Below, one piece after another: positions 1-5,143 of a stretch of DNA of 6,815 bases. The notes beneath the pieces were generated by a model. That model was given only the letters and a program-made list of their open reading frames with translations. It was not told the DNA's origin and did no database searches. The position numbers and the translations under genes are program-made. Source of the stretch: Clostridia bacterium (GTDB taxonomy: Bacteria > Bacillota > Clostridia > Oscillospirales > Butyricicoccaceae); contig JAFYNW010000125.1 in NCBI GenBank assembly GCA_017547995.1, positions 1 through 6,815 of the forward strand. The letters are read 5' to 3'. The stretch's first letter is position 1. Each line of letters opens with the position of its first letter.

Positions 1-301
1 AGTCGCCACCAAACATAAGGTCGGAGATTTCGTTTGCAATATTTATCGCGCCGTAAGGAAGATAAATCTGAAGCTGCTCGCCCATCATACCAAGCTTTGC
101 AGTCAGTCCTGCCCCCATCACAGAGCGTGAAAGGGCCTCTACTCCGTTGTCGCGGAGGGCATCGATGAACATTTCAGCCCACATTCTGTCACGCACGGCA
201 AACAAAACATAGTCGTTTGCCTCAGGGGCGCGAAGTGCACCACCGCAGGCAGGGCAGAGGTCACCGCCCGCCAGAATATTGCAGTTTTCACAGTATTTCA
301 T
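1..301 (-). CDS. Zinc-ribbon, DUF2007-like protein (C-terminal end cut by window edge)
   Basis: An open frame starts with ATG at 301 and runs off the left edge; the first 100 residues are visible. The N-terminus is a compact zinc ribbon: CENC at residues 4-7 and CPAC at 16-19, two CxxC knuckles eight residues apart. From about residue 30 (DYVLFAVRDRMWAEMF) the chain has the strand-helix-strand look of DUF2007, a small domain annotated as a putative signal-transducing or regulatory domain, with a helix rich in Ala/Glu followed by NGVEAL and a later QIYLP strand. This assignment is from memory of the family pattern. The start has GGTGG 5 bases upstream, overlapping the pxpC stop codon, and lies 9 bases after it, so it is probably the last or a late gene of the pxp operon. 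Its link to oxoproline use is unknown. Confidence 0.7.
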   Translation of the reverse strand, partial: MKYCENCNILAGGDLCPACGGALRAPEANDYVLFAVRDRMWAEMFIDALRDNGVEALSRSVMGAGLTAKLGMMGEQLQIYLPYGAINIANEISDLMFGGD

Positions 302-310
302 AAGCGCCAC

Positions 311-1318
311 CTATTCGTTGAGCGTTACCTCAAGCTTCATATCGTTGACTTCAACGATAAACTTCTTTGGCGGATAAATAGTAGTCAGCTTTGCCTCAAG
401 CTGGTCAAGAATTGCCTTCTTTTCCTTGTAAAGCTGATGTGATTCACTGACGGAAATCGACTTGAAACAGACCTTACCGCCAACCTGACACTGCACAAGC
501 TTGTCGAGGTCGGATGAAATCACAGTGGCAATCTTCGTGTAGCCGCCTGCAGTCTGTCTGTCAGCAAGCATAATGATAGGCATACCATGCTTAGGCACCT
601 GCACAGCGCCCACGCAGATACCATCGGAAATGATGTCACTGCCGTTTTTCGTAGTCACAGCGTTGCCGTGAAGACGACAGCCCATACGGTCAAACTCACC
701 AGTCACAGTGAAAGTGCTGTTGAGGAATGTTTCGATGCCTTCTTCTGTGAAATGGTCGTCCTGAGGACCGAGCACAACGCGGAGTGTCACGTCGTTTTCA
801 TATTCCTTGCGGTCAAACTGACGCATTTTCATATTAGCAAGCTTGAAAATATGGTCGCAAAGGCGGATTTTATCGCCGTTAGCCAGTTTTCTGCCTTCAA
901 AACCGCCAAGCTTAGCCTTCATATAAGTGGAGCGGCTGCCCATAACGGCAGGAATATTCATACCGCCCGCGAAAGCCACGTAGCAGTAGTTGCCGTTGTC
1001 GGAAGCGGAAAAGCTGAGCACGTCGCCGTTACGCACGTAAAGCGCCTTGTTCATCTCCACAGGCTGTTTATTGATAGCAGGTTTCATGTCAGCGCCAGTG
1101 ATTGCGATGACAGCTGCATCGTCAAACTCGAGAGTCGCGCCCATCATGAGCATTTCAAGACAAGCTTCGTTTCTGTCGTTGCCCACTAAAATATTGGCAA
1201 GGTTAAGGGAAAACATATCCATTGCGCCCGAAACTGGTACACCGCTTGCCTGATAGCCATAGCGGCCTGTATCCTGCACAGTGGTGGAAATGCCAGGATT
1301 TTTAACGATAAATCCCAT
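311..1318 (-). CDS. pxpC: 5-oxoprolinase subunit PxpC (AHS2/KipA family, biotin-dependent carboxyltransferase-like)
   Basis: This is one of the two subunits (PxpB and PxpC) that, with PxpA, form the cytoplasmic ATP-dependent 5-oxoprolinase opening 5-oxoproline to glutamate. The 335-residue protein is full length for the AHS2 (allophanate hydrolase subunit 2-like) family. Family landmarks are GISTTVQDTGRYGYQ at residues 9-23 with GVPVSGAMD after it (26-34), DRMGCRLHG at 210-218, and VPKHGMPIIMLADRQTAGGY at 241-260. The ATG lies 2 bases after the pxpB stop, with AAAGGGG about 10 bases upstream, so it is translationally linked to pxpB. The last 18 residues (318-335, KKFIVEVNDMKLEVTLNE) resemble the first beta-hairpin of biotin/lipoyl carrier domains, but no carrier domain or biotinylation motif follows. 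Many databases call such proteins 'biotin-dependent carboxyltransferase', but the full pxpABC set favours oxoprolinase. Confidence 0.93.
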   Translation of the reverse strand: MGFIVKNPGISTTVQDTGRYGYQASGVPVSGAMDMFSLNLANILVGNDRNEACLEMLMMGATLEFDDAAVIAITGADMKPAINKQPVEMNKALYVRNGDVLSFSASDNGNYCYVAFAGGMNIPAVMGSRSTYMKAKLGGFEGRKLANGDKIRLCDHIFKLANMKMRQFDRKEYENDVTLRVVLGPQDDHFTEEGIETFLNSTFTVTGEFDRMGCRLHGNAVTTKNGSDIISDGICVGAVQVPKHGMPIIMLADRQTAGGYTKIATVISSDLDKLVQCQVGGKVCFKSISVSESHQLYKEKKAILDQLEAKLTTIYPPKKFIVEVNDMKLEVTLNE

Positions 1319-1320
1319 AT

Positions 1321-2049
1321 TTACACACCCCTTTCGCTCATTTTGCAGTGATAAGTGCCCTTTTCAACCTGCTCTGCGATTTTAAGATATTCTTCCTTTG
1401 TCACAGGGACAAACCTGAGGTAGTTGCCGCTCTTGAGCAGGACGGGATTTTCACGCTCAAGGTCGTAAAGCTTGACGGGAGTCTTACCGATAAGACGCCA
1501 GCCGCCAGGGGAATCGACAGAGTAGATGCCCGTCTGACTGCCTGCAATACCAACACTGCCCGCCTCGATTTTCACGCGAGGATTGTCAAGACGAGGTGCC
1601 GCGATGGAATTATCCATACCGCCAAGATAAGGGAAGCCAGGGGTAAAGCCAATCATATAGATGAGATATTCAGGTGTGGAGTGGATTTTGATAACCTCAT
1701 CCACAGTTTTGCCGTTGTGGGACGCCACAAACTCAAGGTCAGGGCCCGATTCGGCAGAATACCACACGGGGATTTCGATAACGTAAGGATTTGTGACGCT
1801 GAGACCGATTTCGCTCTCGAGAAGCTCATCCACAAGTGAAGTCAGGCTTTCAAGGTCGAGAATCGATGGGTCATAGTATATGGAAAGAGAGCGATATGTC
1901 GGCACAGTTTCGATGATGCCGTTGACGTTGAGAGTCTTTAACATATCGCAAAGCCTTGTGACACGGGAGTTAATGGCAGGGGAGATTTCATTGCCGAATT
2001 CCACTGTCAGCCCTGTGTCACCGAGAGGCAGATAACGTACGCTTTTCAT
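1321..2049 (-). CDS. pxpB: 5-oxoprolinase subunit PxpB (AHS1/KipI family)
   Basis: This is the AHS1 (allophanate hydrolase subunit 1-like) partner of PxpC in the ATP-dependent 5-oxoprolinase. The protein has 242 residues, the usual length. An N-terminal alpha/beta domain (about 1-85; LGDTGLTVEFGN at 9-20) precedes the cyclophilin-like half. That half carries the strongly conserved IGFTPGFPYLGGMD (133-146), PRLDNPR (152-158), GSVGIAGSQTGIY (164-176) and SPGGWRLIGKTP (180-191). H123 in the KIHS segment matches a conserved family histidine. The ATG follows the pxpA stop with no gap (TAAATG), and AGGAG lies 11 bases upstream inside pxpA, so coupled translation is likely. The Bacillus KipI relative is known as a sporulation kinase inhibitor. 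The adjacent pxpA and pxpC make the metabolic role much more likely here. Confidence 0.93.
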   Translation of the reverse strand: MKSVRYLPLGDTGLTVEFGNEISPAINSRVTRLCDMLKTLNVNGIIETVPTYRSLSIYYDPSILDLESLTSLVDELLESEIGLSVTNPYVIEIPVWYSAESGPDLEFVASHNGKTVDEVIKIHSTPEYLIYMIGFTPGFPYLGGMDNSIAAPRLDNPRVKIEAGSVGIAGSQTGIYSVDSPGGWRLIGKTPVKLYDLERENPVLLKSGNYLRFVPVTKEEYLKIAEQVEKGTYHCKMSERGV

Positions 2050-2817
2050 TTAGACAATTTCTCCTACAGGAAGGATTTCGATGCCCTCAGCGATGAGTGC
2101 AGCCTTGATTTTTGTAACAAATTCCACAGCCTTTGGATTGTCGCCGTGTACACAGACAGAGTCAGCCTTGATGTCGATGTCCTCGCCTGTGTTTGTCTTG
2201 ACTTTGCCTTCCTTAATCATGCGGATAACTCTTGCAATAGCCTCTTCTTCATCGTGGATGAATGCACCAGGCTCGCTTCTTGGAACGAGAGTACCCTGAG
2301 CTGTATAGCCGCGGTCAGCGAATACTTCACTTGCCACGCGGAGACCAACGTCCTGACCGGCCTTGAGCATCTGTGAGCCGGATGGAGCCATGAGGATGAT
2401 GTTCTTGTCAACTTCATAGATTGCATCTGCGATAGCGCGTGCAAGCTTATAATCAACGCCGGCCATATTGTAAAGAGCGCCGTGAGGCTTTACGTGCTGA
2501 ATCTTGAGACCCTGAGCAGTTGTGAAAGCCATAAGAGCGCCAAGCTGATATTTTACGTATGTCTTGGCTTCGAGAGGAGTCACGTTCATGTTGCGTCTGC
2601 CGAAGCCGATAAGGTCGAGGAAGCCAGGGTGAGCGCCGACAGCTGTGTTGTATTCCTTGCAGTAAGCCACAGTCTTTTCCATAACGACAGGGTCGCCGCC
2701 GTGGAAGCCGCAGGCTACGTTAGCGGAGGAAACGTGTTTGATGATTTCTTCATCCATACCGATAGTGTAGTTGCCGAAGCTTTCGCCAAGGTCAGAGTTA
2801 AGGTCGATTTTATACAT
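2050..2817 (-). CDS. pxpA: 5-oxoprolinase subunit PxpA (LamB/YcsF family)
   Basis: This is the LamB/YcsF-type subunit of prokaryotic 5-oxoprolinase, a (beta/alpha)-barrel protein that acts with PxpBC. It has 255 residues, typical for the family. Conserved blocks are IDLNSDLGESFG at 4-15, ANVACGFHGGDP at 32-43, GAHPGFLD at 61-68, VKPHGALYN at 109-117, EVFADRGYT at 164-172 and VCVHGDNP at 221-228. The histidines in these blocks line the expected active-site pocket. The frame is open 10 codons further upstream, but I chose the ATG at 2817. AAGGAG sits 7 bases before it, and the protein then begins MYKIDLN, as the family does. The upstream start would overlap the previous gene and add unrelated residues. 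The stop abuts the pxpB start, and the TIM-barrel gene ends 14 bases upstream. Confidence 0.95.
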   Translation of the reverse strand: MYKIDLNSDLGESFGNYTIGMDEEIIKHVSSANVACGFHGGDPVVMEKTVAYCKEYNTAVGAHPGFLDLIGFGRRNMNVTPLEAKTYVKYQLGALMAFTTAQGLKIQHVKPHGALYNMAGVDYKLARAIADAIYEVDKNIILMAPSGSQMLKAGQDVGLRVASEVFADRGYTAQGTLVPRSEPGAFIHDEEEAIARVIRMIKEGKVKTNTGEDIDIKADSVCVHGDNPKAVEFVTKIKAALIAEGIEILPVGEIV

Positions 2818-2824
2818 AATAACG

Positions 2825-2830
2825 CTCCTT
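2825..2830 (-). promoter_or_regulatory. Ribosome binding site of pxpA
   Basis: AAGGAG on the minus strand lies 7 bases before the ATG at 2817 and just after the stop codon of the preceding gene. It decides for the 255-residue start over the ATG 30 bases further upstream. Confidence 0.85.
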
Positions 2831-2831
2831 T

Positions 2832-3713
2832 TTATATAAATTGGCAATTTATTGTTTTTAAGTCTTTTATAATAGAATCAATGTCAGCATTACTGCTGTT
2901 GACTTCAAGGACGAGTTTTCTGGCGATTTCGTCGTTAAAGAAATCGTGAAATGCGGTAAGAAAATCTGTATGTATCTTCTCATCATATTCAAAATAGCTT
3001 TTCAAATCGCCGCAATGAGATACCTTGCGTCCACTTGCGGAACGCATTTTACCCCAAAGATGAACGCCATATATATTGTGACGAACATCATAAATACTAT
3101 TTAACGATGAAATATATTTATCAGGTTTCTTGTTATCGCAATTATGTGCGGTATATAGCTGTGGGATATCTAAAGCAAACTTTAAAGTCAGCTTATTTTT
3201 ATCTATAGCATGACTTAATTCTTTGAAATCATCTGACTTTGAAAGCAAAAACTTAGCTTTTGGATATGTAGAACCACATCTGTTTTCAATCAATATTGTA
3301 ACGTCAGGGAATTGAGATTTTATTAAATCCTCGAATATAATATATCTCTCTACAAAGTTTTCTACAGAACTTGTATAGTCAGTAAATGGTGGATGGATTT
3401 CAATGATGTCGGGCGGAGCTTGATTCTTGCAGAGTTTAATCAAAAACTGAGCAAATTCCTTTGCCCACTCATTATCCTTCCATAATTGTGGGATGTTCTT
3501 TTTATGAGAGGTAGCGAGTAAGCTATTTTCATCATAAAGTGTTGAAGTGAATTTTCGCTTACCATAGCTGTATTCAGTATGCAGAGAGTATGCAGGGAGT
3601 ACAGGTGATATTTTTTCAATGTCAAGATGAGCCGCAATTTCTTCGCATCTCAAAGGAATAGATGACGGATATTCCTTGCTATGATATTTTATCATTTCAA
3701 AATATATAGCCAA
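2832..3713 (-). CDS. Putative TIM-barrel protein (xylose isomerase-like / AP endonuclease 2-like fold), function unknown
   Basis: I do not recognise a named family. From the chosen start the protein has 293 residues. It shows a series of short hydrophobic strands ending in polar residues, as in xylose isomerase-like barrels: IIEIHPPF (H107), VTILIENR (E143), LKFALDIPQLY (D182, with H190 shortly after), YGVHLWGK (H218), VSHCGDL (H233) and KLVLEVNSS (E270). An E/D/H/E set at strand ends is the usual metal-binding layout of that superfamily, so a sugar epimerase/isomerase or AP endonuclease-like activity is possible but unproven. No signal peptide or membrane segment is seen. A GTG at 3731 would add 6 residues, but TTG at 3713 sits 6 bases after a perfect GGAGGT, so TTG is preferred. 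The gene is much more AT-rich than pxpABC: two 60-base lines counted by hand, 3241-3300 and 3301-3360, are about 30% and 28% GC, against 60% at 1501-1560 in pxpB. It ends 14 bases before pxpA. Confidence 0.7.
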   Translation of the reverse strand: MAIYFEMIKYHSKEYPSSIPLRCEEIAAHLDIEKISPVLPAYSLHTEYSYGKRKFTSTLYDENSLLATSHKKNIPQLWKDNEWAKEFAQFLIKLCKNQAPPDIIEIHPPFTDYTSSVENFVERYIIFEDLIKSQFPDVTILIENRCGSTYPKAKFLLSKSDDFKELSHAIDKNKLTLKFALDIPQLYTAHNCDNKKPDKYISSLNSIYDVRHNIYGVHLWGKMRSASGRKVSHCGDLKSYFEYDEKIHTDFLTAFHDFFNDEIARKLVLEVNSSNADIDSIIKDLKTINCQFI

Positions 3714-3716
3714 ACA

Positions 3717-3725
3717 ATCACCTCC
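3717..3725 (-). promoter_or_regulatory. Perfect Shine-Dalgarno deciding a TTG start
   Basis: GGAGGTGAT on the minus strand is the full complement of the 16S anti-Shine-Dalgarno core. The in-frame TTG at 3713 lies at normal spacing. The GTG at 3731 lies upstream of this site and so cannot use it. Confidence 0.8.
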
Positions 3726-3737
3726 AATCACATCTTA

Positions 3738-3766
3738 ATTCTATCACAAATGCCATAATTGTTCAA
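3738..3766 (-). promoter_or_regulatory. Sigma-A promoter for the TIM-barrel/pxpABC operon
   Basis: On the minus strand, TTGAAC (-35, 3766-3761) and TAGAAT (-10, 3743-3738) are separated by exactly 17 bases, with a TGTGA extended -10 just before the hexamer. The predicted start of transcription is near 3730, giving a very short leader ahead of the GGAGGTGAT site. No other convincing promoter was found before pxpA, so this one probably serves the whole operon. Confidence 0.75.
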
Positions 3767-3790
3767 TAAAAAGAAATATTTATTTTACTA

Positions 3791-3819
3791 TGGACTTTGG
3801 TGGAAAAGTGTGATAAAAT
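3791..3819 (+). promoter_or_regulatory. Putative sigma-A promoter for the flavin reductase-mscL operon
   Basis: TGGACT (-35 like, 3791-3796) and TAAAAT (-10, 3814-3819) are 17 bases apart, with TGTGA before the -10. The -35 is weak, so activity would lean on the extended -10. Transcription would start near 3826, leaving a leader of about 50 bases. The promoter diverges from that of the TIM-barrel gene. Confidence 0.55.
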
Positions 3820-3834
3820 TTATCTATTAAAAGG

Positions 3835-3860
3835 GCAATGGCGGACAAGAATGCCGTTGC
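3835..3860 (+). other. Leader hairpin upstream of the flavin reductase gene
   Basis: GCAATGGC (3835-3842) can pair with GCCGTTGC (3853-3860), an 8-base-pair stem with one G-U pair and a 10-base loop. It lies in the predicted 5' leader, 5 bases before the AAAGGAG ribosome binding site (3866-3872). No T-run follows, so it is not a terminator by itself. It could influence translation or RNA stability. It matches no riboswitch class I know. Confidence 0.4.
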
Positions 3861-3882
3861 TGTGCAAAGGAGCGGCCTATGA
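3838..3882 (+). CDS. Possible 14-codon leader peptide (uORF)
   Basis: ATG at 3838 opens a 14-codon frame (MADKNAVAVQRSGL) whose TGA stop overlaps the ATG of the flavin reductase gene in an ATGA arrangement. Overlap of this kind is typical of translational coupling. Against it, AAAGGG lies only 2 bases before the ATG, which is too close for good initiation, and the peptide has no run of regulatory codons. It may simply be chance. Confidence 0.2.
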   Translation: MADKNAVAVQRSGL

Positions 3883-4382
3883 AAAAAGAGATAAAAGCAG
3901 CAGAGCTTAACTGCAATCCTTGTCATCTTATCGGCAAAGACTGGATGCTTATCACTGCGGGCAACGAAGAAAAGTGCAATACCATGACAGCCGCATGGGG
4001 TGGTCTCGGCTATCTCTGGAATAAGGACGTGGCTTTCATTTTCGTGAGACCACAGCGTTATACCAAGGATTTTGTCGACAGGGAAGACACCTTCTCTCTC
4101 TCATTCTTCAGTGAAGATTGGCGCAAGGAACTTGCTTATTTGGGCAAGGTTTCGGGCAGAGATGAGGATAAGATTGCAAAGAGCGGCCTTACAGTTGAGT
4201 TTATCGAAAATACACCTTGCTTCAAGGAAGCACGTCTTACAGTCGTGTGCCGCAAGATGTATCGTCAGTCGCTTACAGAAGATTGTTTCATCGACAAGGA
4301 CGTAATGAACAGAAACTATCCTGAAAAGGATTGGCATGACGTTTACGTGGGTGAGATAATAAAAGTTTTAGTGGAGGAATAA
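3879..4382 (+). CDS. Flavin reductase family protein (FMN-binding split barrel)
   Basis: The 167-residue protein matches flavin reductase-like proteins, cytoplasmic FMN-binding split-barrel dimers that reduce or carry flavin. The members common in Clostridia are short and mostly of unknown substrate. Visible landmarks are NTMTAAWGGLGYLW (34-47, the FMN-phosphate-contacting segment of the fold), FIFVRPQRYTKDFV (53-66), FSLSFFS (72-78), LGKVSGRDEDKIAKSGL (88-104) and the closing strand VYVGEIIKV (155-163). No signal peptide is present. The ATG has AAAGGAG 6 bases upstream. mscL starts 4 bases after the stop, so the two are co-transcribed, though no functional link is obvious. A role as ferric or flavin reductase, or as a partner of a flavin-dependent enzyme, cannot be told apart from sequence alone. 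Confidence 0.88.
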   Translation: MKKEIKAAELNCNPCHLIGKDWMLITAGNEEKCNTMTAAWGGLGYLWNKDVAFIFVRPQRYTKDFVDREDTFSLSFFSEDWRKELAYLGKVSGRDEDKIAKSGLTVEFIENTPCFKEARLTVVCRKMYRQSLTEDCFIDKDVMNRNYPEKDWHDVYVGEIIKVLVEE

Positions 4383-4386
4383 CACA

Positions 4387-4806
4387 ATGAAAAAAATGAT
4401 TGAAGAATTCAAGAAGTTTGCCTTCAAGGGCAACGTAGTTGACATGGCAGTCGGTGTTATCATCGGCGGTGCTTTCGGCAAAATCGTAACGTCTCTTGTA
4501 AACGACGTTGTAATGCCTCTCCTCGGCGCTCTCATCGGCGGTATGGATTTCAAGGCATTCAAGCTCGTTCTTTCTCCTGCAGTGCTCAACGAAGCAGGCG
4601 AAGTTGTAACTCCTGAAGCTGCAATTCTCTATGGTAACTTCATCCAGAACGTTGTGGACTTCCTGCTCATCGCTCTCTCCATCTTCATGTTCATCAAGAT
4701 TATGAACAACTTCAAGAAGAAGGAAGAAGCTGCTCCACCACCACCTCCAGCAGGCCCAACAACAGAAGAGCTTCTCACAGAAATCCGCGACCTTCTCAAG
4801 AAGTAA
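4387..4806 (+). CDS. mscL: Large-conductance mechanosensitive channel MscL
   Basis: MscL is a homopentameric membrane channel that opens under membrane tension and releases solutes on hypo-osmotic shock. The 139 residues match the family length and order. An amphipathic N-terminal helix (1-14, MKKMIEEFKKFAFK) leads into the signature GNVVDMAVGVIIGGAFGK (15-32) of TM1, which forms the gate and pore and continues to about residue 47 through NDVVMPLLG. An extracellular loop follows (about 50-80). TM2 spans about 82-105 (GNFIQNVVDFLLIALSIFMF), followed by a basic NNFKKKEE. A Pro-rich hinge (AAPPPPPAGP, 115-124) links to the C-terminal coiled helix TTEELLTEIRDLLKK. The start has GGAGG (4373-4377) inside the end of the flavin reductase gene. 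A hairpin terminator follows 22 bases after the stop. Confidence 0.98.
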   Translation: MKKMIEEFKKFAFKGNVVDMAVGVIIGGAFGKIVTSLVNDVVMPLLGALIGGMDFKAFKLVLSPAVLNEAGEVVTPEAAILYGNFIQNVVDFLLIALSIFMFIKIMNNFKKKEEAAPPPPPAGPTTEELLTEIRDLLKK

Positions 4807-4828
4807 TTTTGCATAGTATGTTTTCAAG

Positions 4829-4860
4829 CCTCCCCTGTGCAAGGGGAGGTATCTTTTTGT
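4829..4860 (+). terminator. Rho-independent terminator of the flavin reductase-mscL operon
   Basis: CCTCCCCT (4829-4836) pairs with AGGGGAGG (4842-4849) around a 5-base loop, giving a GC-rich 8-base-pair stem. A five-T run (4854-4858) follows after a short TATC spacer. The spacer makes it less than ideal, but its position 22 bases after mscL supports termination. There is no T-run on the minus-strand side. Confidence 0.7.
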
Positions 4861-4882
4861 AAAAAAGACGAAGGGGTTGTTC
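4829..4882. repeat. Possible dispersed hairpin repeat (MITE-like fragment)
   Basis: Two hairpins stand in tandem: the GC-rich CCTCCCC...GGGGAGG stem and a second one, TCTTTTT (4852-4858) with AAAAAGA (4862-4868). GACGAAGGGGTTGTT follows. From memory, this order (GC hairpin around GTGCAA, variable hairpin, then a GAAGGGGTT-type tail) resembles short repeats scattered through gut Clostridia genomes. Only one copy is in the window, so repetition cannot be shown here. Confidence 0.35.
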
Positions 4883-4993
4883 AAAAAATATTTTCAAAAT
4901 TATGGAACAAATCTCATTTTTTTCAGTCTAAATACAGGTTGTACAAAAAATTGGTAGTTGCTTCATAAATCAAAAGCACATTTCGCGGAGGCT

Positions 4994-5074
4994 TTTTTTC
5001 CGTCAATAATGGTTAAAAATCCTCGTTAAGGCACAAAGCCTTGCCTGCGGCTTTTAACCCTTCTGACGAAAAAA
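4994..5074. repeat. Nested imperfect inverted repeat (81 bases) with competing inner hairpins
   Basis: The outer arms are TTTTTT (4994-4999) and CGTCA (5001-5005) against TGACG (5064-5068) and AAAAAA (5069-5074), with one bulged C. The inner arms GGTTAAAA (5011-5018) and TTTTAACC (5052-5059) pair perfectly. The core can fold as AAGGC/GCCTT (5028-5032 with 5038-5042) or alternatively as AAAGCC/GGCTTT (5035-5040 with 5049-5054), which would break both the first hairpin and part of the GGTTAAAA stem. It could be a miniature mobile element or a structured leader RNA. The T-run lies on the 5' side on the plus strand, so it is not an ordinary terminator for that direction. Confidence 0.55.
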
Positions 5075-5143
5075 TATCTCACCGCATAACGCACTATGAT
5101 TTATTCAGCAACTACATGAATCACACAAATATATGGAGGAAAA

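Larger units (their letters stand above)
4807..5143. other. Gene-free stretch between mscL and the lipoprotein pair
   Basis: No convincing gene is seen in these 337 bases on either strand. The left part holds the mscL terminator inside a repeat-like element, followed by an AT-rich tract with a weak inverted repeat (TTGTTC at 4877-4882, GAACAA at 4905-4910). The right part holds a nested inverted repeat at 4994-5074. A lone TATGAT (5095-5100) could be a -10 for the downstream genes, but no -35 is convincing at 16-18 bases. GGAGGA at 5135-5140 is the ribosome binding site of the lipoprotein gene at 5144. Confidence 0.7.

Noticed and set aside
587..1189. 200-codon open frame on the plus strand, opposite pxpC
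   Set aside because: It lies wholly antisense to a clearly conserved gene, has no ribosome binding site worth noting and encodes His/Ala/Val-rich sequence typical of the complement of a real gene.
1348..1839. 163-codon open frame on the plus strand, opposite pxpB
   Set aside because: It is antisense to the conserved AHS1 core of pxpB, with no recognisable domain; a coding shadow.
2834..2870. Possible pxpA-specific promoter (TTAAAA, 17 bases, TATATA on the minus strand)
   Set aside because: The hexamers are weak and the implied transcription start would fall within the pxpA ribosome binding site.
2482..2949. 155-codon open frame on the plus strand across pxpA and the TIM-barrel 3' end
   Set aside because: It crosses two minus-strand genes and has no recognisable domain or start signal.
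3826..3878. Flavin (FMN) riboswitch in the flavin reductase leader
   Set aside because: The leader is only about 50 bases, too short for the multi-helix FMN aptamer, and holds a single stem.
4288..4884. 198-codon open frame on the minus strand over mscL
   Set aside because: It covers mscL and its terminator in antisense, with Cys/His/Trp-rich sequence and no family resemblance.
4985..4999. GCGGAGGC followed by seven Ts, as a second plus-strand terminator
   Set aside because: There is no upstream arm able to pair with GCGGAGGC, so no hairpin precedes the T-run.
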